In this document: positions 17,702 through 27,478 of the stretch, in pieces
How positions within the stretch are numbered: position 1 is the first letter of the stretch
How the letters are laid out: each line of letters starts with the position of its first letter
Source: Clostridia bacterium
Lineage (GTDB): Bacteria; Bacillota; Clostridia; UBA1381
Direction: 5' to 3'
Assembly (NCBI GenBank): GCA_017935675.1
Contig: JAGBHE010000067.1
Coordinates: forward strand, 1 to 64,000
DNA length: 64,000 nucleotides
Program-made: the position numbers and the translations under genes
The notes under the pieces: generated by a model
What the model saw: only the letters and a program-made list of their open reading frames with translations
Told to the model about the DNA's origin: nothing
Databases searched by the model: none

Positions 17702-18550
17702 ATGCGGGAACTTTTTAAAACAGTATTTTATTTAAGCTTAATCGGCGCGGGCGCAACCGCATTGCTCACATTGCTAAAGCCGTTTACGGTAAAACACCTG
17801 ACGTCAAGATGGCAGTATTATATATGGCTATCGGTAACTGTGTGTATGCTTGTACCGTTCTGGAGGTTTATCCCTCAGCGGCAGGCACAGCAGTTTACAG
17901 AGAGGTTTCAGCCGTCTGTGCAGATGCGGCAGGCAGGAACCCAGCCGGCAGAACAAGATCCGCTTTATACGGACTTTGAGCCGACGCCCGCTCCACACAG
18001 CGAAACGGTGAATTTGATCGAAAACGGATTAAGTATATATGATTTAATTGCTTATGTATGGCTTGCGGGCATGGGAATATTTTTAACGCTCGCAGCCGGC
18101 AGTTATGCGGTATTTCTTCTGAAAAAGCGAAAAAACAGCATTGCGCTTGAAAACAATTCACTGTTTGACGAAGTGAAAAGAGAACTGAAAATTAAAAGGA
18201 AAATAAGGATAAGAATTTCAAGAGATTCAGACTCGCCAATGCTTGTCGGAACACTGTTTCCGATAATCTATCTGCCGATAAAGGCGGCTGACGAAAACGC
18301 TGTGAAAATGATTTTTCGCCATGAGCTGACGCATTACAAGCACGGTGATTTGCTGTATAAACAGCTGACGCTTTTTGTAAACGCCGTGCACTGGTTCAAT
18401 CCGTTTGCGTATCTGCTGAGTGCAAATGTAAATCAATCATGTGAGGTAGCGTGCGACATGGCGGTTATAAAAAACATGAGCGACAGCGACAGACAGTGTT
18501 ATATGGAAACAATACTTGATATGGTTGAAAGGGAGCAAAAAAATGTTTAA
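17702..18550 (+). CDS. BlaR1-like M56 metallopeptidase sensor, N-terminal part
   Basis: Integral-membrane zinc peptidase of 282 aa. It has hydrophobic segments near 10-25, 38-55 and 120-142, and the catalytic motif FRHELTHYKHGD (HExxH) near residue 205, with the third-ligand region NQSCEVACD. In BlaR1 relatives a further transmembrane helix and an extracellular sensor follow. Here the frame ends after VEREQKNV at an A7 tract, and the missing continuation is in the next frame (18543-19661). Either two coupled genes, a slippage site, or a frameshift. Confidence 0.85.
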   Translation: MRELFKTVFYLSLIGAGATALLTLLKPFTVKHLTSRWQYYIWLSVTVCMLVPFWRFIPQRQAQQFTERFQPSVQMRQAGTQPAEQDPLYTDFEPTPAPHSETVNLIENGLSIYDLIAYVWLAGMGIFLTLAAGSYAVFLLKKRKNSIALENNSLFDEVKRELKIKRKIRIRISRDSDSPMLVGTLFPIIYLPIKAADENAVKMIFRHELTHYKHGDLLYKQLTLFVNAVHWFNPFAYLLSANVNQSCEVACDMAVIKNMSDSDRQCYMETILDMVEREQKNV

Positions 18551-19661
18551 AAATTTCTACACCACACGCATGAGCGCAAAAGGCAAAACATTGCAGACAC
18601 GGTTTATGAAAATGCGCTCGGATAAAGAGAAACGACACAGACCGGCCGGAATAATCACAGCGCTGATATTTGCATCTATGCTGGCGGCTGCTGTAATTTC
18701 CGCCGCAGCATCGGACGGTTTCAGCCCCGTGCGGTTTCTGAACGGCGAGAGCGCCGAAACCGTTTCGGCAATTAACGTCTTTAACGGAAATACGGGAAAA
18801 CGGTATGTTATTGACGACAAGGATGATATACAGTACATAATCGAAAATCTGCAAAATGCAGATTTTAAAATAAGACAATTATCCGTGGGATATATCGGGA
18901 CAGGATTTAATCTTGAATTTATCGGCAATAACGGAAAAAGAATGGATAAGGTCGTTATAAACTCTGACAATACTCTGCGCAAGGACCCGTTTTTCTATAC
19001 CGAGAATAACTCGGCTCTGTGTACGGAGTATCTGGAAAACATAGAATATATGCTTGACAAAGCTCCGCCGAAGTCAGGTGCGTTCATGGTTATACCCGTG
19101 TTGTCTGCCACCTGCAGCGTGATAGACACATACATCCCGATCACTGATGAGGAATACGAACGCTGCATAAATGATACAAACGTCCTGCCGGTTAAAAAGC
19201 CCGCTAATTACGGCGTAATGATATATAAGAATATTGAAGAATATGAGCGTTATGATTCCGCTCCGCCGTCACAGGCGCTTATAGAGCTTGCGAAAGCAAA
19301 AGCGGATTACACTGTCTTTACTCCCGATGAAATACATGATATAACTGCGGCAGAATTCAGTGTAACCTTTGACGGTGAAACGAGAGTGGAAACACTTACG
19401 GACGGCGGCAAATTAAGTGAGCTTGAAGGAATATTACATAGCGCGCGGAAGTCGGCAATGGGCAGCTGCCCGTACAGCGGCAAGCTGGAGCTTTCCTTTG
19501 AGCGCGGAAATCAAACGACAGTATATTTTGCAATCGACAGCTGCAGCAATATAATCCTTGGCACAAACGGCGGATATACAATTTCAAGAAACGAAAAAGA
19601 AACAATATTGGAAATGTTTCCCGAAACCAATGCTTGGCTTAAAGAAAATGGATTGTTTTAA
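18543..19661 (+). CDS. C-terminal membrane/extracellular half of the BlaR1-like sensor
   Basis: Protein of 372 aa. Residues 1-35 are basic and resemble the cytoplasmic stretch that follows the M56 domain in BlaR-type sensors; a transmembrane helix (about 34-53, GIITALIFASMLAAAVISAAA) leads to an extracellular region of about 315 residues that I do not recognise. It is not a penicillin-binding domain: no SxxK/KTG set is visible. The ATG lies on the A7 tract ending the previous ORF, with GGGAG seven bases upstream, and overlaps it by 8 bp, so reinitiation is possible. Confidence 0.7.
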   Translation: MFKNFYTTRMSAKGKTLQTRFMKMRSDKEKRHRPAGIITALIFASMLAAAVISAAASDGFSPVRFLNGESAETVSAINVFNGNTGKRYVIDDKDDIQYIIENLQNADFKIRQLSVGYIGTGFNLEFIGNNGKRMDKVVINSDNTLRKDPFFYTENNSALCTEYLENIEYMLDKAPPKSGAFMVIPVLSATCSVIDTYIPITDEEYERCINDTNVLPVKKPANYGVMIYKNIEEYERYDSAPPSQALIELAKAKADYTVFTPDEIHDITAAEFSVTFDGETRVETLTDGGKLSELEGILHSARKSAMGSCPYSGKLELSFERGNQTTVYFAIDSCSNIILGTNGGYTISRNEKETILEMFPETNAWLKENGLF

Positions 19662-19677
19662 AAGGAATTTGACAAAG

Positions 19678-19717
19678 AAAAAAGGACATACCGCAAATTT
19701 TACTTTGCGATATGTCC
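19678..19717 (-). terminator. Terminator between convergent genes
   Basis: Hairpin GGACATAccGCAAA / TTTGCgaTATGTCC at 19684-19717. On the minus strand it is followed by CCTTTTTTC, a good terminator for the gene ending at 19760; it may also serve the rightward sensor gene. Confidence 0.75.
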
Positions 19718-19759
19718 GAGTCTGCGGAAAAAGTTGTGTAAGCGATATCTGACAAAATT

Positions 19760-21775
19760 TTACCTTTTTAAAAAAAGTCTCGCTTCTCCCTTTCTTGCTT
19801 TGAATTTCAATACATTTTCCATCACATTGAATTGCTCCTTGGAAAACAGCTCTTCAAGTACCGTTGTATCATCAAGAACAATTTCAATCTCTCCTTCTTT
19901 TTCAGGATATACTCCGATTAATTTTTCACTCACAAATATCGCATCATTTCCCGTTCCGTATATATGTACGCCTGCAAAACGAGCAATATTTTTAAGTACA
20001 TTCCCCGGTATATTGCCCGCTCCGCTGTATATGCTATTGAAATCACCAAGCTTTTTACACGCTAACGCTGCTTTTTTTGAATTTCTGTACCTTCCCCACA
20101 CTTCGTCGGCATTCTCTGCATAAAACATAGTTTTTTGCGGTTTGCTGCATCCATATGAATTGCTTACCTCTCCTCTGTCGCCAAAATCAACATCTACCGT
20201 TACTTCTTCCTGAGATAACAAGCATATATCCATCCCTGTCATCTCGGAAATATACTTTGTTGATACAGCCTCATTATGTATATAGTCAGGAGCATATATC
20301 CAAAGCACCGTTTTATTTTGAACCTTTATCTTTTTTTTCAACACTTCCCTTGTTTTCTCAGACATTTTAAATGCATTGAGGAAAATATAGAGCTTATAAT
20401 TATCATGCTCGATATTATCAATATCCGCAATTGAATACAAATCATACGGTGCGCCCATTCTTGCCAATCCCTCACGCTGAAGTCCCAGACAATCAGTATT
20501 GATGTCTGCATTTTTATCTGTGTAAAGCAATGATTCACCTTCCGCAAAAACCGCAATTTCACTAACGGATTTATTGGGGATTTGGGCAAGCTTTTTTGAA
20601 ATTTCAATCATAGCTTTGACTTCATTCATCATAGTTTCCGAATAAAACCACCCCTCGAACATATCGAACCACCACAGTCCCGCTCCCTTTGTTACACACA
20701 GCATAAAGTCACGCCGCATAACATCTATCGTTTCCTGCTCGTTCGCAAACTGGCTGTCAAATCCCGGAATTGCAAAGCCGTCAATATATTGAGGTGCAAG
20801 GTGAGTTATATGGTCAAACTCAAGATAATAGAGCTTATCATGCAAAGCAAGTGTGTCATAAGTAACCATAAATGCGCTTGTATCACTATGCTTTCTGTGA
20901 GCATATGATGACGGGCTTGAAATCATATCTATATCGTCTGATAAGAATACCTTTTCATATGCCAGATGAGCATCGTTCCACAATCTTTCGCCATCAAGTT
21001 CAAACAGATATCCAAAATAAACGCCAAGCAGTTTTTTATGTTTTATAATGGACTGAGCTTCTTTTGCAAAATATAATATAGTATCTGCTATGAGCTCATG
21101 ATGAAAACGCCAATATTCTATCGCTTCTTTGTCCTGAGCCGGATCATAAAACGTGCCTGCAGAGCATCGTTCTCTTAACTCCTTATCGGGAATTGTTACG
21201 CTTTGATCTTTTCTGTATTCCTTGTAAGCCTCTTCCTTATAAGGATGTGATTCTGCATAATCATACGCACTGAACCATTCTGTCGTTTTTCCGCCAAGAA
21301 GAAAATACCCATAAAAGCAATCACCGTATTTTTCTTCCACGTGATTTATAATCGCCTTTAAATATGCTGCTGCACTCTCCCTCCACTGTTTGTTTCCGGC
21401 AATCTGAGACAAACATCTGAAAGAATCAGGGCATCCCTCATTTTGCTCCAGGTACCATTCACGTGTATCCATTTGAAACATGAGTGCAAAGTAAGCATCC
21501 GGCGCATTTTTTCTGAACAAATCTATCTGCTCGTCAACAACACTGAAATCATATTCATTTTCACCAATCCACGATTCTCCAAACAGTGAGTATTGAACGC
21601 CTAAGATACTGTTAAGCCCTGAGGTTAAAATACTAAACAGCTTCACTCCCGCTTTATAAAAATCAGAAATATTTTTATCTGTCGGGCGAAATGATTTAAA
21701 TGAAAGCGGTTCTATCATCTCATTATTTATATTTATTTTCAATGCCCCATTCTGTTTAACTAATTTAACTTCCAT
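19760..21775 (-). CDS. GH42-like glycoside hydrolase-type protein
   Basis: Cytoplasmic protein of 671 aa, no signal peptide. The N-terminal half looks like a clan GH-A (beta/alpha)8 barrel: ADAYFALMFQMDTREWYL, then YGYFLLGGKTTEWFS where GH42 enzymes carry the acid/base Glu, and LYYLEFDHITH, GLWWFDMFEGW later. The second half (about 420-560) resembles the beta-galactosidase trimerisation domain (YKLYIFLNAFKMSEKTREVLKKKI). The usual NE pair at the acid/base position is not present, so activity is uncertain. It lies 123 bp downstream of the GH3 gene and probably acts on the same imported oligosaccharide. Confidence 0.65.
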   Translation of the reverse strand: MEVKLVKQNGALKININNEMIEPLSFKSFRPTDKNISDFYKAGVKLFSILTSGLNSILGVQYSLFGESWIGENEYDFSVVDEQIDLFRKNAPDAYFALMFQMDTREWYLEQNEGCPDSFRCLSQIAGNKQWRESAAAYLKAIINHVEEKYGDCFYGYFLLGGKTTEWFSAYDYAESHPYKEEAYKEYRKDQSVTIPDKELRERCSAGTFYDPAQDKEAIEYWRFHHELIADTILYFAKEAQSIIKHKKLLGVYFGYLFELDGERLWNDAHLAYEKVFLSDDIDMISSPSSYAHRKHSDTSAFMVTYDTLALHDKLYYLEFDHITHLAPQYIDGFAIPGFDSQFANEQETIDVMRRDFMLCVTKGAGLWWFDMFEGWFYSETMMNEVKAMIEISKKLAQIPNKSVSEIAVFAEGESLLYTDKNADINTDCLGLQREGLARMGAPYDLYSIADIDNIEHDNYKLYIFLNAFKMSEKTREVLKKKIKVQNKTVLWIYAPDYIHNEAVSTKYISEMTGMDICLLSQEEVTVDVDFGDRGEVSNSYGCSKPQKTMFYAENADEVWGRYRNSKKAALACKKLGDFNSIYSGAGNIPGNVLKNIARFAGVHIYGTGNDAIFVSEKLIGVYPEKEGEIEIVLDDTTVLEELFSKEQFNVMENVLKFKARKGEARLFLKR

Positions 21776-21898
21776 TATCCATACCTCTTAAAACATTAAA
21801 TAAACGCACGTATACTTGTATTTTTAAATTATCATTCTTAAACTCCGTTCTGCCATATCGGCATAAAAGCAGTTTTCTTTTTTTCTTTAAATATATCT

Positions 21899-24022
21899 TT
21901 AAACTACAGTTATTCTTACACTGCTTTTTGCCGTACAATCTTTACCGATATATACGTCAAATTCACCCGGTTCTATATTAAATTCGGTATTTGCATTATA
22001 AAAACCAAGCTCCTCAAAGCCAAGCTCAAAAATAACCTTTTCCTTTTTTCCGCTCTCAATAAATATTTTTTTAAACCCTTTTAATTCTCTCAGCGGACGA
22101 GTCATTGATGCATATAAATCACTTATATAGCATTGAACCGTTTCCTTGCCGCTGTATTTTCCGATATTCTTAATCATAATACTGATTCTGAATTTTTCCC
22201 CCCTTCTGAGTTCATCAACCGAAATATCATCCTTCTCACAATTTATATCCGAATATTCAAATTCAGTATAGCTCAAACCGTATCCAAAAGGATACATCGG
22301 CGTCGACATACAATCAAGATAATTACTTCCTGTACCGTAATATGACATACCGTTTCTCGGCATTGCCGGGTAATTATAGTAAATAGGAATTTGTCCTGTA
22401 TTTCTCGGCATGGTCATAGGCAATTTTCCGGACGGGTTAATCAAGCCATACACAATATCTTTAACACTTAGCGCCGTAAAGGTTCCAGAATGCCATGCAT
22501 ATAAAACAGCATCCATATACGGCTCTGCCTCTTCAAGTGCTGCAGGTCTTCCGAAGCAAAGCACCGCAACCACTTTTTTACCGAGAGCTTTTATTTGCTT
22601 TATCAATTCAACCTGTGCCTCAGGCAGTTCAATTTTTGAAAGACAGTTGTTTTCACCCGTAACTCTGTGACTTTCACCAATGGCAATTACAACCGTATCA
22701 ACCTTATGCAAGTGGAAAAGTATTTCATCTGTCAGATATTCACTTTGACTAAGCACGACATTATTACTGCCTGCATAGTCAACAAACGCCTCGGCGATGC
22801 TTTTAACCATTCCCACATCGCCATCAAGCGTCCAGCTTCCGAGAAGCGATCTTTTTTCATGAGTGAAGTTTCCTACTATTGCAATTTTTTCAGATTTATC
22901 AATCGGTAAAATATCATTATTTTTCAAAAGAACCACTGACTCATCAGCGCATTCCTTTGATAGTTTTAAACTGCTTTCATAATCAATATCACATTTGCAA
23001 ATATATGGATTATCCAAAATTCCGAATTTCTCTTTTATATATAAAACTCTGTATACCATTTTATCAATAGTTGTCTCCAGGACCGTCCCTTCCTCAACTA
23101 ATTTATACAGGTTCTCAATATAACACCCGTCAGCCATATCCATGTCAAGTTCTGCATTTGCACAAAGCATAGCCGCTTCCTTTCTGTCTTTTGCAACCCT
23201 CTGATTTACAAGCTGAGCAACAGCACCCCAATCACTGATGATAAAGCCGTCAAATCCAAGCTCGTCCTTTAATACATCATGAAGAATATATCTGCTTGCC
23301 GCAACAGGCTGCCCGCTTACTTCATTAAACGAATTCATAACAGTCGCCACCTCTGCATTAACAGCAGCCTTAAACGGCAGCAAATAATTATTTCTTAAAG
23401 TATACTCGCTTATTTCCGCCTTGCCATAGTCTCTTCCGCCTTCTACGGCAGCATATCCTATATAATGTTTTGCACAAGCAGCTATTGAATCGGCTTTTCT
23501 TGAATTTTCACCTTGAAAACCGCGAATAACCGCCTCACCCATCTTTGCTGTAAGATATGGGTCCTCACCAAAGCCTTCTATGCACCTTCCCCATCTCGGG
23601 TCGCGTGAAACATCAAGCATAGGCGCAAAAGTCCAGTGTACTCCATCGCTTGCCGCCTCCTTTGCAATCGCACGATATGCAGCCTTTGTAAGTTCTGTAT
23701 TAAATGATGCTGCCAATGCCAATGGTATCGGCAGCACAGTATGATGACCGTGAATAACATCTCTTCCGAAAATCAGAGGTATTCCGGCAGGTGATTCCTT
23801 CAGCGCAATTTCCTGAAGCTCATTAAGCAAGTCAAAATTCATTTTCTTCTGTTCATCATTGCCTGCCGTTGCTGTTCCTGCAAGAACTATCGAGCCGACT
23901 CTGCCCTTTCTCACTTCATACCTCATTTGCTCAGCATCTTTAAAACAAATCTGATTTAACTGTCCTATTTTATCTTCAAGAGACATCCGGTCAAGCAGTC
24001 CGGAAATTTTATCATGTACCAT
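21899..24022 (-). CDS. Glycoside hydrolase family 3 beta-glycosidase
   Basis: Cytoplasmic exo-glycosidase of 707 aa with the GH3 N-terminal barrel, the C-terminal alpha/beta sandwich and a terminal fibronectin-III-like domain (about 590-705). The nucleophile Asp lies in GFIISDWGAV (about residue 275); CAKHYIGYAAVEGGRDY and GRDVIHGHHT are the substrate-binding segments. The C-terminal YPFGYGLSYTEFEYS is a family signature. The start at 24022 has AAGGAAG eight bases upstream; an earlier in-frame ATG at 24058 lacks one. It probably cleaves beta-linked glucosides or xylosides imported by the transporter encoded upstream. Confidence 0.93.
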   Translation of the reverse strand: MVHDKISGLLDRMSLEDKIGQLNQICFKDAEQMRYEVRKGRVGSIVLAGTATAGNDEQKKMNFDLLNELQEIALKESPAGIPLIFGRDVIHGHHTVLPIPLALAASFNTELTKAAYRAIAKEAASDGVHWTFAPMLDVSRDPRWGRCIEGFGEDPYLTAKMGEAVIRGFQGENSRKADSIAACAKHYIGYAAVEGGRDYGKAEISEYTLRNNYLLPFKAAVNAEVATVMNSFNEVSGQPVAASRYILHDVLKDELGFDGFIISDWGAVAQLVNQRVAKDRKEAAMLCANAELDMDMADGCYIENLYKLVEEGTVLETTIDKMVYRVLYIKEKFGILDNPYICKCDIDYESSLKLSKECADESVVLLKNNDILPIDKSEKIAIVGNFTHEKRSLLGSWTLDGDVGMVKSIAEAFVDYAGSNNVVLSQSEYLTDEILFHLHKVDTVVIAIGESHRVTGENNCLSKIELPEAQVELIKQIKALGKKVVAVLCFGRPAALEEAEPYMDAVLYAWHSGTFTALSVKDIVYGLINPSGKLPMTMPRNTGQIPIYYNYPAMPRNGMSYYGTGSNYLDCMSTPMYPFGYGLSYTEFEYSDINCEKDDISVDELRRGEKFRISIMIKNIGKYSGKETVQCYISDLYASMTRPLRELKGFKKIFIESGKKEKVIFELGFEELGFYNANTEFNIEPGEFDVYIGKDCTAKSSVRITVV

Positions 24023-24044
24023 ATTATAACTTCCTTTAAAGTGA

Positions 24045-24074
24045 AGAAGCAGCTGCACATCCGGCAGCTGCTTC
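24045..24074. other. Strong intercistronic hairpin
   Basis: GAAGCAGCTGC / GCAGCTGCTTC with an 8-nt loop between the permease stop and the GH3 start. The T-run is on the plus strand (CATTTTTTTCC), so for the leftward operon it is more likely an mRNA-stabilising or processing hairpin that lets transporter and enzyme levels differ. Confidence 0.6.
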
Positions 24075-24086
24075 TCATTTTTTTCC

Positions 24087-24995
24087 TTATTCCTTTACAG
24101 AGCCCACAGTTACGCCCTTCACAAAATATTTCTGCACAAACGGGAACACCACAAGCAATGGAGCCACTGCGACAACACATGTTGCCATGCGGACATTAAG
24201 TGTCGGGATCTCTGTAGCAGGCATTCCGCTTGCTGTCATAGCGTCTGCCGCTTCTGAATTCATAAACTGCGTCTTTTTCAAAATCTGCATCAACAAATAC
24301 TGCAGCTTAATCAATTTCTGATCGTCAATGTACATCAGTGACAAGAACCATTCGTTCCAGTAGCCGAGTACATAGAACAGTGCTACCGTTGCAAGCACCG
24401 GCGTTGATACAGGCAATACAATTTTTAAAAATATACGAAGCTCTGATGCTCCGTCTATTCTGGCCGATTCCATCATTGCTTCGGGAATAGCCTTAAAGAA
24501 TCCTTTCATCAGCATTATATACCATGCATGTACTATGTTCGGCAATATAAGTGACCAGATTGAATTTTTCAATCCCAGCCACTGTGTCATAAGAATATAG
24601 TTAGGAACAAGTCCTCCGGAAAATAACATTGTGAAGAATATATACAATGTAAGTATTCTATTGTATCTGTAGTCACTTCGTGATATAACATATCCCGCAC
24701 TTGCTGATAAAAACACGCCTAAAACCGTACCTATTACTGTTGTAATGAATGTTACGAAATATGCATCAAAAATCATTTCGGGAAATGTAAATACCATCTT
24801 ATATGCTTCTAAAGAGAAATCACGCGGAATTATTGAATATCCAAACTGCTGAATTTCCTTTTCCGACTGAAATGACGAACCGAGTACAAGCAGGAATGCT
24901 CCCGCACATAATACTCCCATAATGATTAACACCATATGCACGGGAATCAGGTTTGTTTTGTCCGGTCCTTTTCGGGATAATATTTTTTTACTCAT
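24087..24995 (-). CDS. Carbohydrate ABC transporter permease (YtcP-like)
   Basis: Inner-membrane permease of 302 aa with six hydrophobic segments and the EAA loop MESARIDGASELRIF...VLPVSTPVL. The C-terminus KYFVKGVTVGSVKE matches that of the permease at 4768-5646, so the two transport systems of this window are paralogous. It follows its partner permease by 16 bp. AGAGGTGTGGAG precedes the ATG. Confidence 0.92.
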   Translation of the reverse strand: MSKKILSRKGPDKTNLIPVHMVLIIMGVLCAGAFLLVLGSSFQSEKEIQQFGYSIIPRDFSLEAYKMVFTFPEMIFDAYFVTFITTVIGTVLGVFLSASAGYVISRSDYRYNRILTLYIFFTMLFSGGLVPNYILMTQWLGLKNSIWSLILPNIVHAWYIMLMKGFFKAIPEAMMESARIDGASELRIFLKIVLPVSTPVLATVALFYVLGYWNEWFLSLMYIDDQKLIKLQYLLMQILKKTQFMNSEAADAMTASGMPATEIPTLNVRMATCVVAVAPLLVVFPFVQKYFVKGVTVGSVKE

Positions 24996-25011
24996 ATCTC
25001 CACACCTCTCT

Positions 25012-25956
25012 TTAAAACAATGCGTTGCTCGGATCTATCTTGTTGACAATGTGATTTGTTGTTATTACAAGTATAAATCCAACAACCGATTGAACAAAGC
25101 CCGTTGTCGAAGACATGCCCAAATCTGATACGTTCATAAGAGAACGGTATACGTAGGTATCAATAACATCTGTTGTCGGATATAAAAGCGGCGAGTCCAT
25201 AGTTACATTATAGAAAAGCCCAAAATCACCCTTCATTATCTTACCAATACCCAAAATCAACATTATCGTAATAACCGGACGAATTAATGGCAGCGAGATA
25301 TACCTTATCTGCTGAAGCTTTGTTGCACCGTATATCTTGGCAGCTTCAAAATATGCTGAATCCAAGCCGCTCAATGACGCAAGATAAACAATAGCTCCGT
25401 ATCCTACCTGTTTCCACAGATAAGATAATATTATAATAACAGGCCAGTACTTCGGCTCGTTATACCACATTATTTCACTGCCTCCAAAAAATGTGATAAT
25501 ATTATTCAATATACCGTGTTGTTTATCAAGAAGTGTGTTTAAAACATAAGCTACAACTACCCAAGACAAAAAGTACGGAACAAGCATTGCAGTCTGGTAA
25601 ACCTTTACAGCCTTTTTACTGAGTTCATAGAGCATTAAAGCTACACATACTTCAATCATAACGCCCACGAATAAAAACACAAGATTGTATGCAAGAGTAT
25701 TAAACACCGCATCCCAAATTGTACCTGTTTTTATAAGAAACTCAAAATTCTGAAGACCTACCCATTCACTGCCTGCGATTCCAAGGCGCGGAATATAATT
25801 TTTAAAAGGAATTATCAATCCGTAAAGCGGTAAATAATTAAATATAAAAATCATTATTATAGCCGGAATTGCAATAGCTGTAAGCTGCCAGTTCTTTTTG
25901 AAATGTGTTATTTCATTTCTTATACCCAACGAAATTTTATTTTTTATAATTTTCAT
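25012..25956 (-). CDS. Carbohydrate ABC transporter permease (LplB-like)
   Basis: Permease of 314 aa, partner of the downstream YtcP-like subunit; EAA loop EAAKIYGATKLQQI...SLPLIRPV, with Tyr in place of the usual Asp. A longer reading frame runs upstream to 26034 inside the binding-protein gene, but the ATG at 25956 follows AAAGGCGG and matches the family start. It ends VNKIDPSNALF. 34 bp after the binding-protein gene. Confidence 0.91.
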   Translation of the reverse strand: MKIIKNKISLGIRNEITHFKKNWQLTAIAIPAIIMIFIFNYLPLYGLIIPFKNYIPRLGIAGSEWVGLQNFEFLIKTGTIWDAVFNTLAYNLVFLFVGVMIEVCVALMLYELSKKAVKVYQTAMLVPYFLSWVVVAYVLNTLLDKQHGILNNIITFFGGSEIMWYNEPKYWPVIIILSYLWKQVGYGAIVYLASLSGLDSAYFEAAKIYGATKLQQIRYISLPLIRPVITIMLILGIGKIMKGDFGLFYNVTMDSPLLYPTTDVIDTYVYRSLMNVSDLGMSSTTGFVQSVVGFILVITTNHIVNKIDPSNALF

Positions 25957-25990
25957 AATTATTCCGCCTTTCACTGACTTAACAAAACCA

Positions 25991-27460
25991 TCACTTTGCA
26001 GCCTTGTACTCCCGGTACTGCCTGTTAAGTTCATCTATAACCTTATCAATTCCCGCATCTGCAAGCTTATTTTCATACTCTGCCATATATGAATCAAAAT
26101 CAGGCATAGCACCGTTTGCAAACACCTTTTGCGATGCCTTTCTTACCTCACTGAGTGCCGCTATTTCAGCCTTTATTGAGCTTGTGTCGAATACCAGGGT
26201 TGACTGCTTACTGATAGTAAGATTATTGTTCATTTCCTGCATTTTCTGAAGTGCTTCTGTTGAATTCCATGAAGAATCCCACTGATCGAATAACGGTCCT
26301 ATGTAATTATGCCATAGTGCCCATGTTCTTTCTGAACCTTCCTTAGGAATAACCGTAGGATTATCTGTTCCCTTGCCTGATTCATACACATAGTCAACAT
26401 CCTCTATACCATAAGCAAGTGTGTTTGAAATATACGGGTCCTTCCATATAAGATTTAAAACCTGTACTGCTTTTTCGGGATGTTTTGATGTAATACTTAC
26501 AGCCTGACCGCCTCTGAATGTATCTCCGTTTACTGTATTCTTTACACCTACTCTTATATCCGCACACGGGAAACCGTATGAAGCTGATGATTTTGAACCG
26601 TCCTCTGTAATAGCCCCCGCATCCTTCATTACGGCAACCTTTCCCGTTCTGTATGTTTCGGCATTATTTAAAGTAAGTGCATCTGCAGGAATGTAGCCTT
26701 TTTTATACCATTCATGCTTTAAGCGAGCTTCTTCTCTGTATTCTGGAATATCATAATACTTAATGTATTTTTCCTGCTCCTCATCAAACATAACTCCCGG
26801 AATACCAACAACGTCCGTATATGCTTTTTCAGGCGGCGGGAACGAAATACCAAGACACGGAATTATGCCCGGCTCATTAGCCAACAGCGTATCAAAATAC
26901 GGTTCAAGGTCTTTTGGTTCTTTTACGCTCTTATAATCAAAATTATATTTTTCTGCCAAATCTTTTTTAAATGTCCAACCTATTTCAGTAACGTATTTTC
27001 CCTGTGACGGAACTGCAAGAAGCTGATCGTTAAATGTCATAAACTGCCATGCACGAGGGTCAGCCTTTGCTTTTATATCCTGACCGTACTTTTCAACAAG
27101 GTCTTTAATATCCATATATGTGCCTTTTTCAGCATTTACTCTTACAGATGTAGCATTTCCCCAATCGGCAAATACGAGGTCAAATTCTTCGCCGGAATTG
27201 ATTACAACATTCATTTTTTCAACCCACGAAGCATTATCTATAAGATTCAGCTTGATTCTCGCACCAACTTCTTTTTCAAATATTTTATTAACCTCGTCCT
27301 CAACAAGCTGTTGAGATGACATATTTTCAATACTTTTTGGCATATACCATGTCAAAGTAGGTATTTCGTCAGCTTCCTTAGCCGGTCCGCATCCGGCAAC
27401 AGCTGCCGCAAGCATTGCTGCGGCAGATATTGTCATTATTAATTTCTTTATAGACTTCAC
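25991..27460 (-). CDS. Extracellular sugar-binding lipoprotein
   Basis: Solute-binding lipoprotein of 489 aa for the second sugar importer. Signal peptide with lipobox VAGC and lipidated Cys at about residue 24, followed by an acidic linker. It is related to the protein at 306-1796 (both have the NxxxxxEVGxxxxLxxID segment and WxxxYxxxLxxAGIDxVxxExxxQY ends). GTG start with GGAGG eight bases upstream. First transport gene of the operon that continues with two permeases, GH3 and the GH42-like gene. Ligand not determinable; a beta-linked oligosaccharide is likely from the GH3 partner. Confidence 0.92.
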   Translation of the reverse strand: MKSIKKLIMTISAAAMLAAAVAGCGPAKEADEIPTLTWYMPKSIENMSSQQLVEDEVNKIFEKEVGARIKLNLIDNASWVEKMNVVINSGEEFDLVFADWGNATSVRVNAEKGTYMDIKDLVEKYGQDIKAKADPRAWQFMTFNDQLLAVPSQGKYVTEIGWTFKKDLAEKYNFDYKSVKEPKDLEPYFDTLLANEPGIIPCLGISFPPPEKAYTDVVGIPGVMFDEEQEKYIKYYDIPEYREEARLKHEWYKKGYIPADALTLNNAETYRTGKVAVMKDAGAITEDGSKSSASYGFPCADIRVGVKNTVNGDTFRGGQAVSITSKHPEKAVQVLNLIWKDPYISNTLAYGIEDVDYVYESGKGTDNPTVIPKEGSERTWALWHNYIGPLFDQWDSSWNSTEALQKMQEMNNNLTISKQSTLVFDTSSIKAEIAALSEVRKASQKVFANGAMPDFDSYMAEYENKLADAGIDKVIDELNRQYREYKAAK

Positions 27461-27478
27461 TGTTTATCCCTCCATCGA

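Noticed and set aside
24045..24074. Rho-independent terminator for the leftward sugar operon
   Set aside because: The stem is strong but the T-run lies on the plus strand; recorded as an intercistronic hairpin only.
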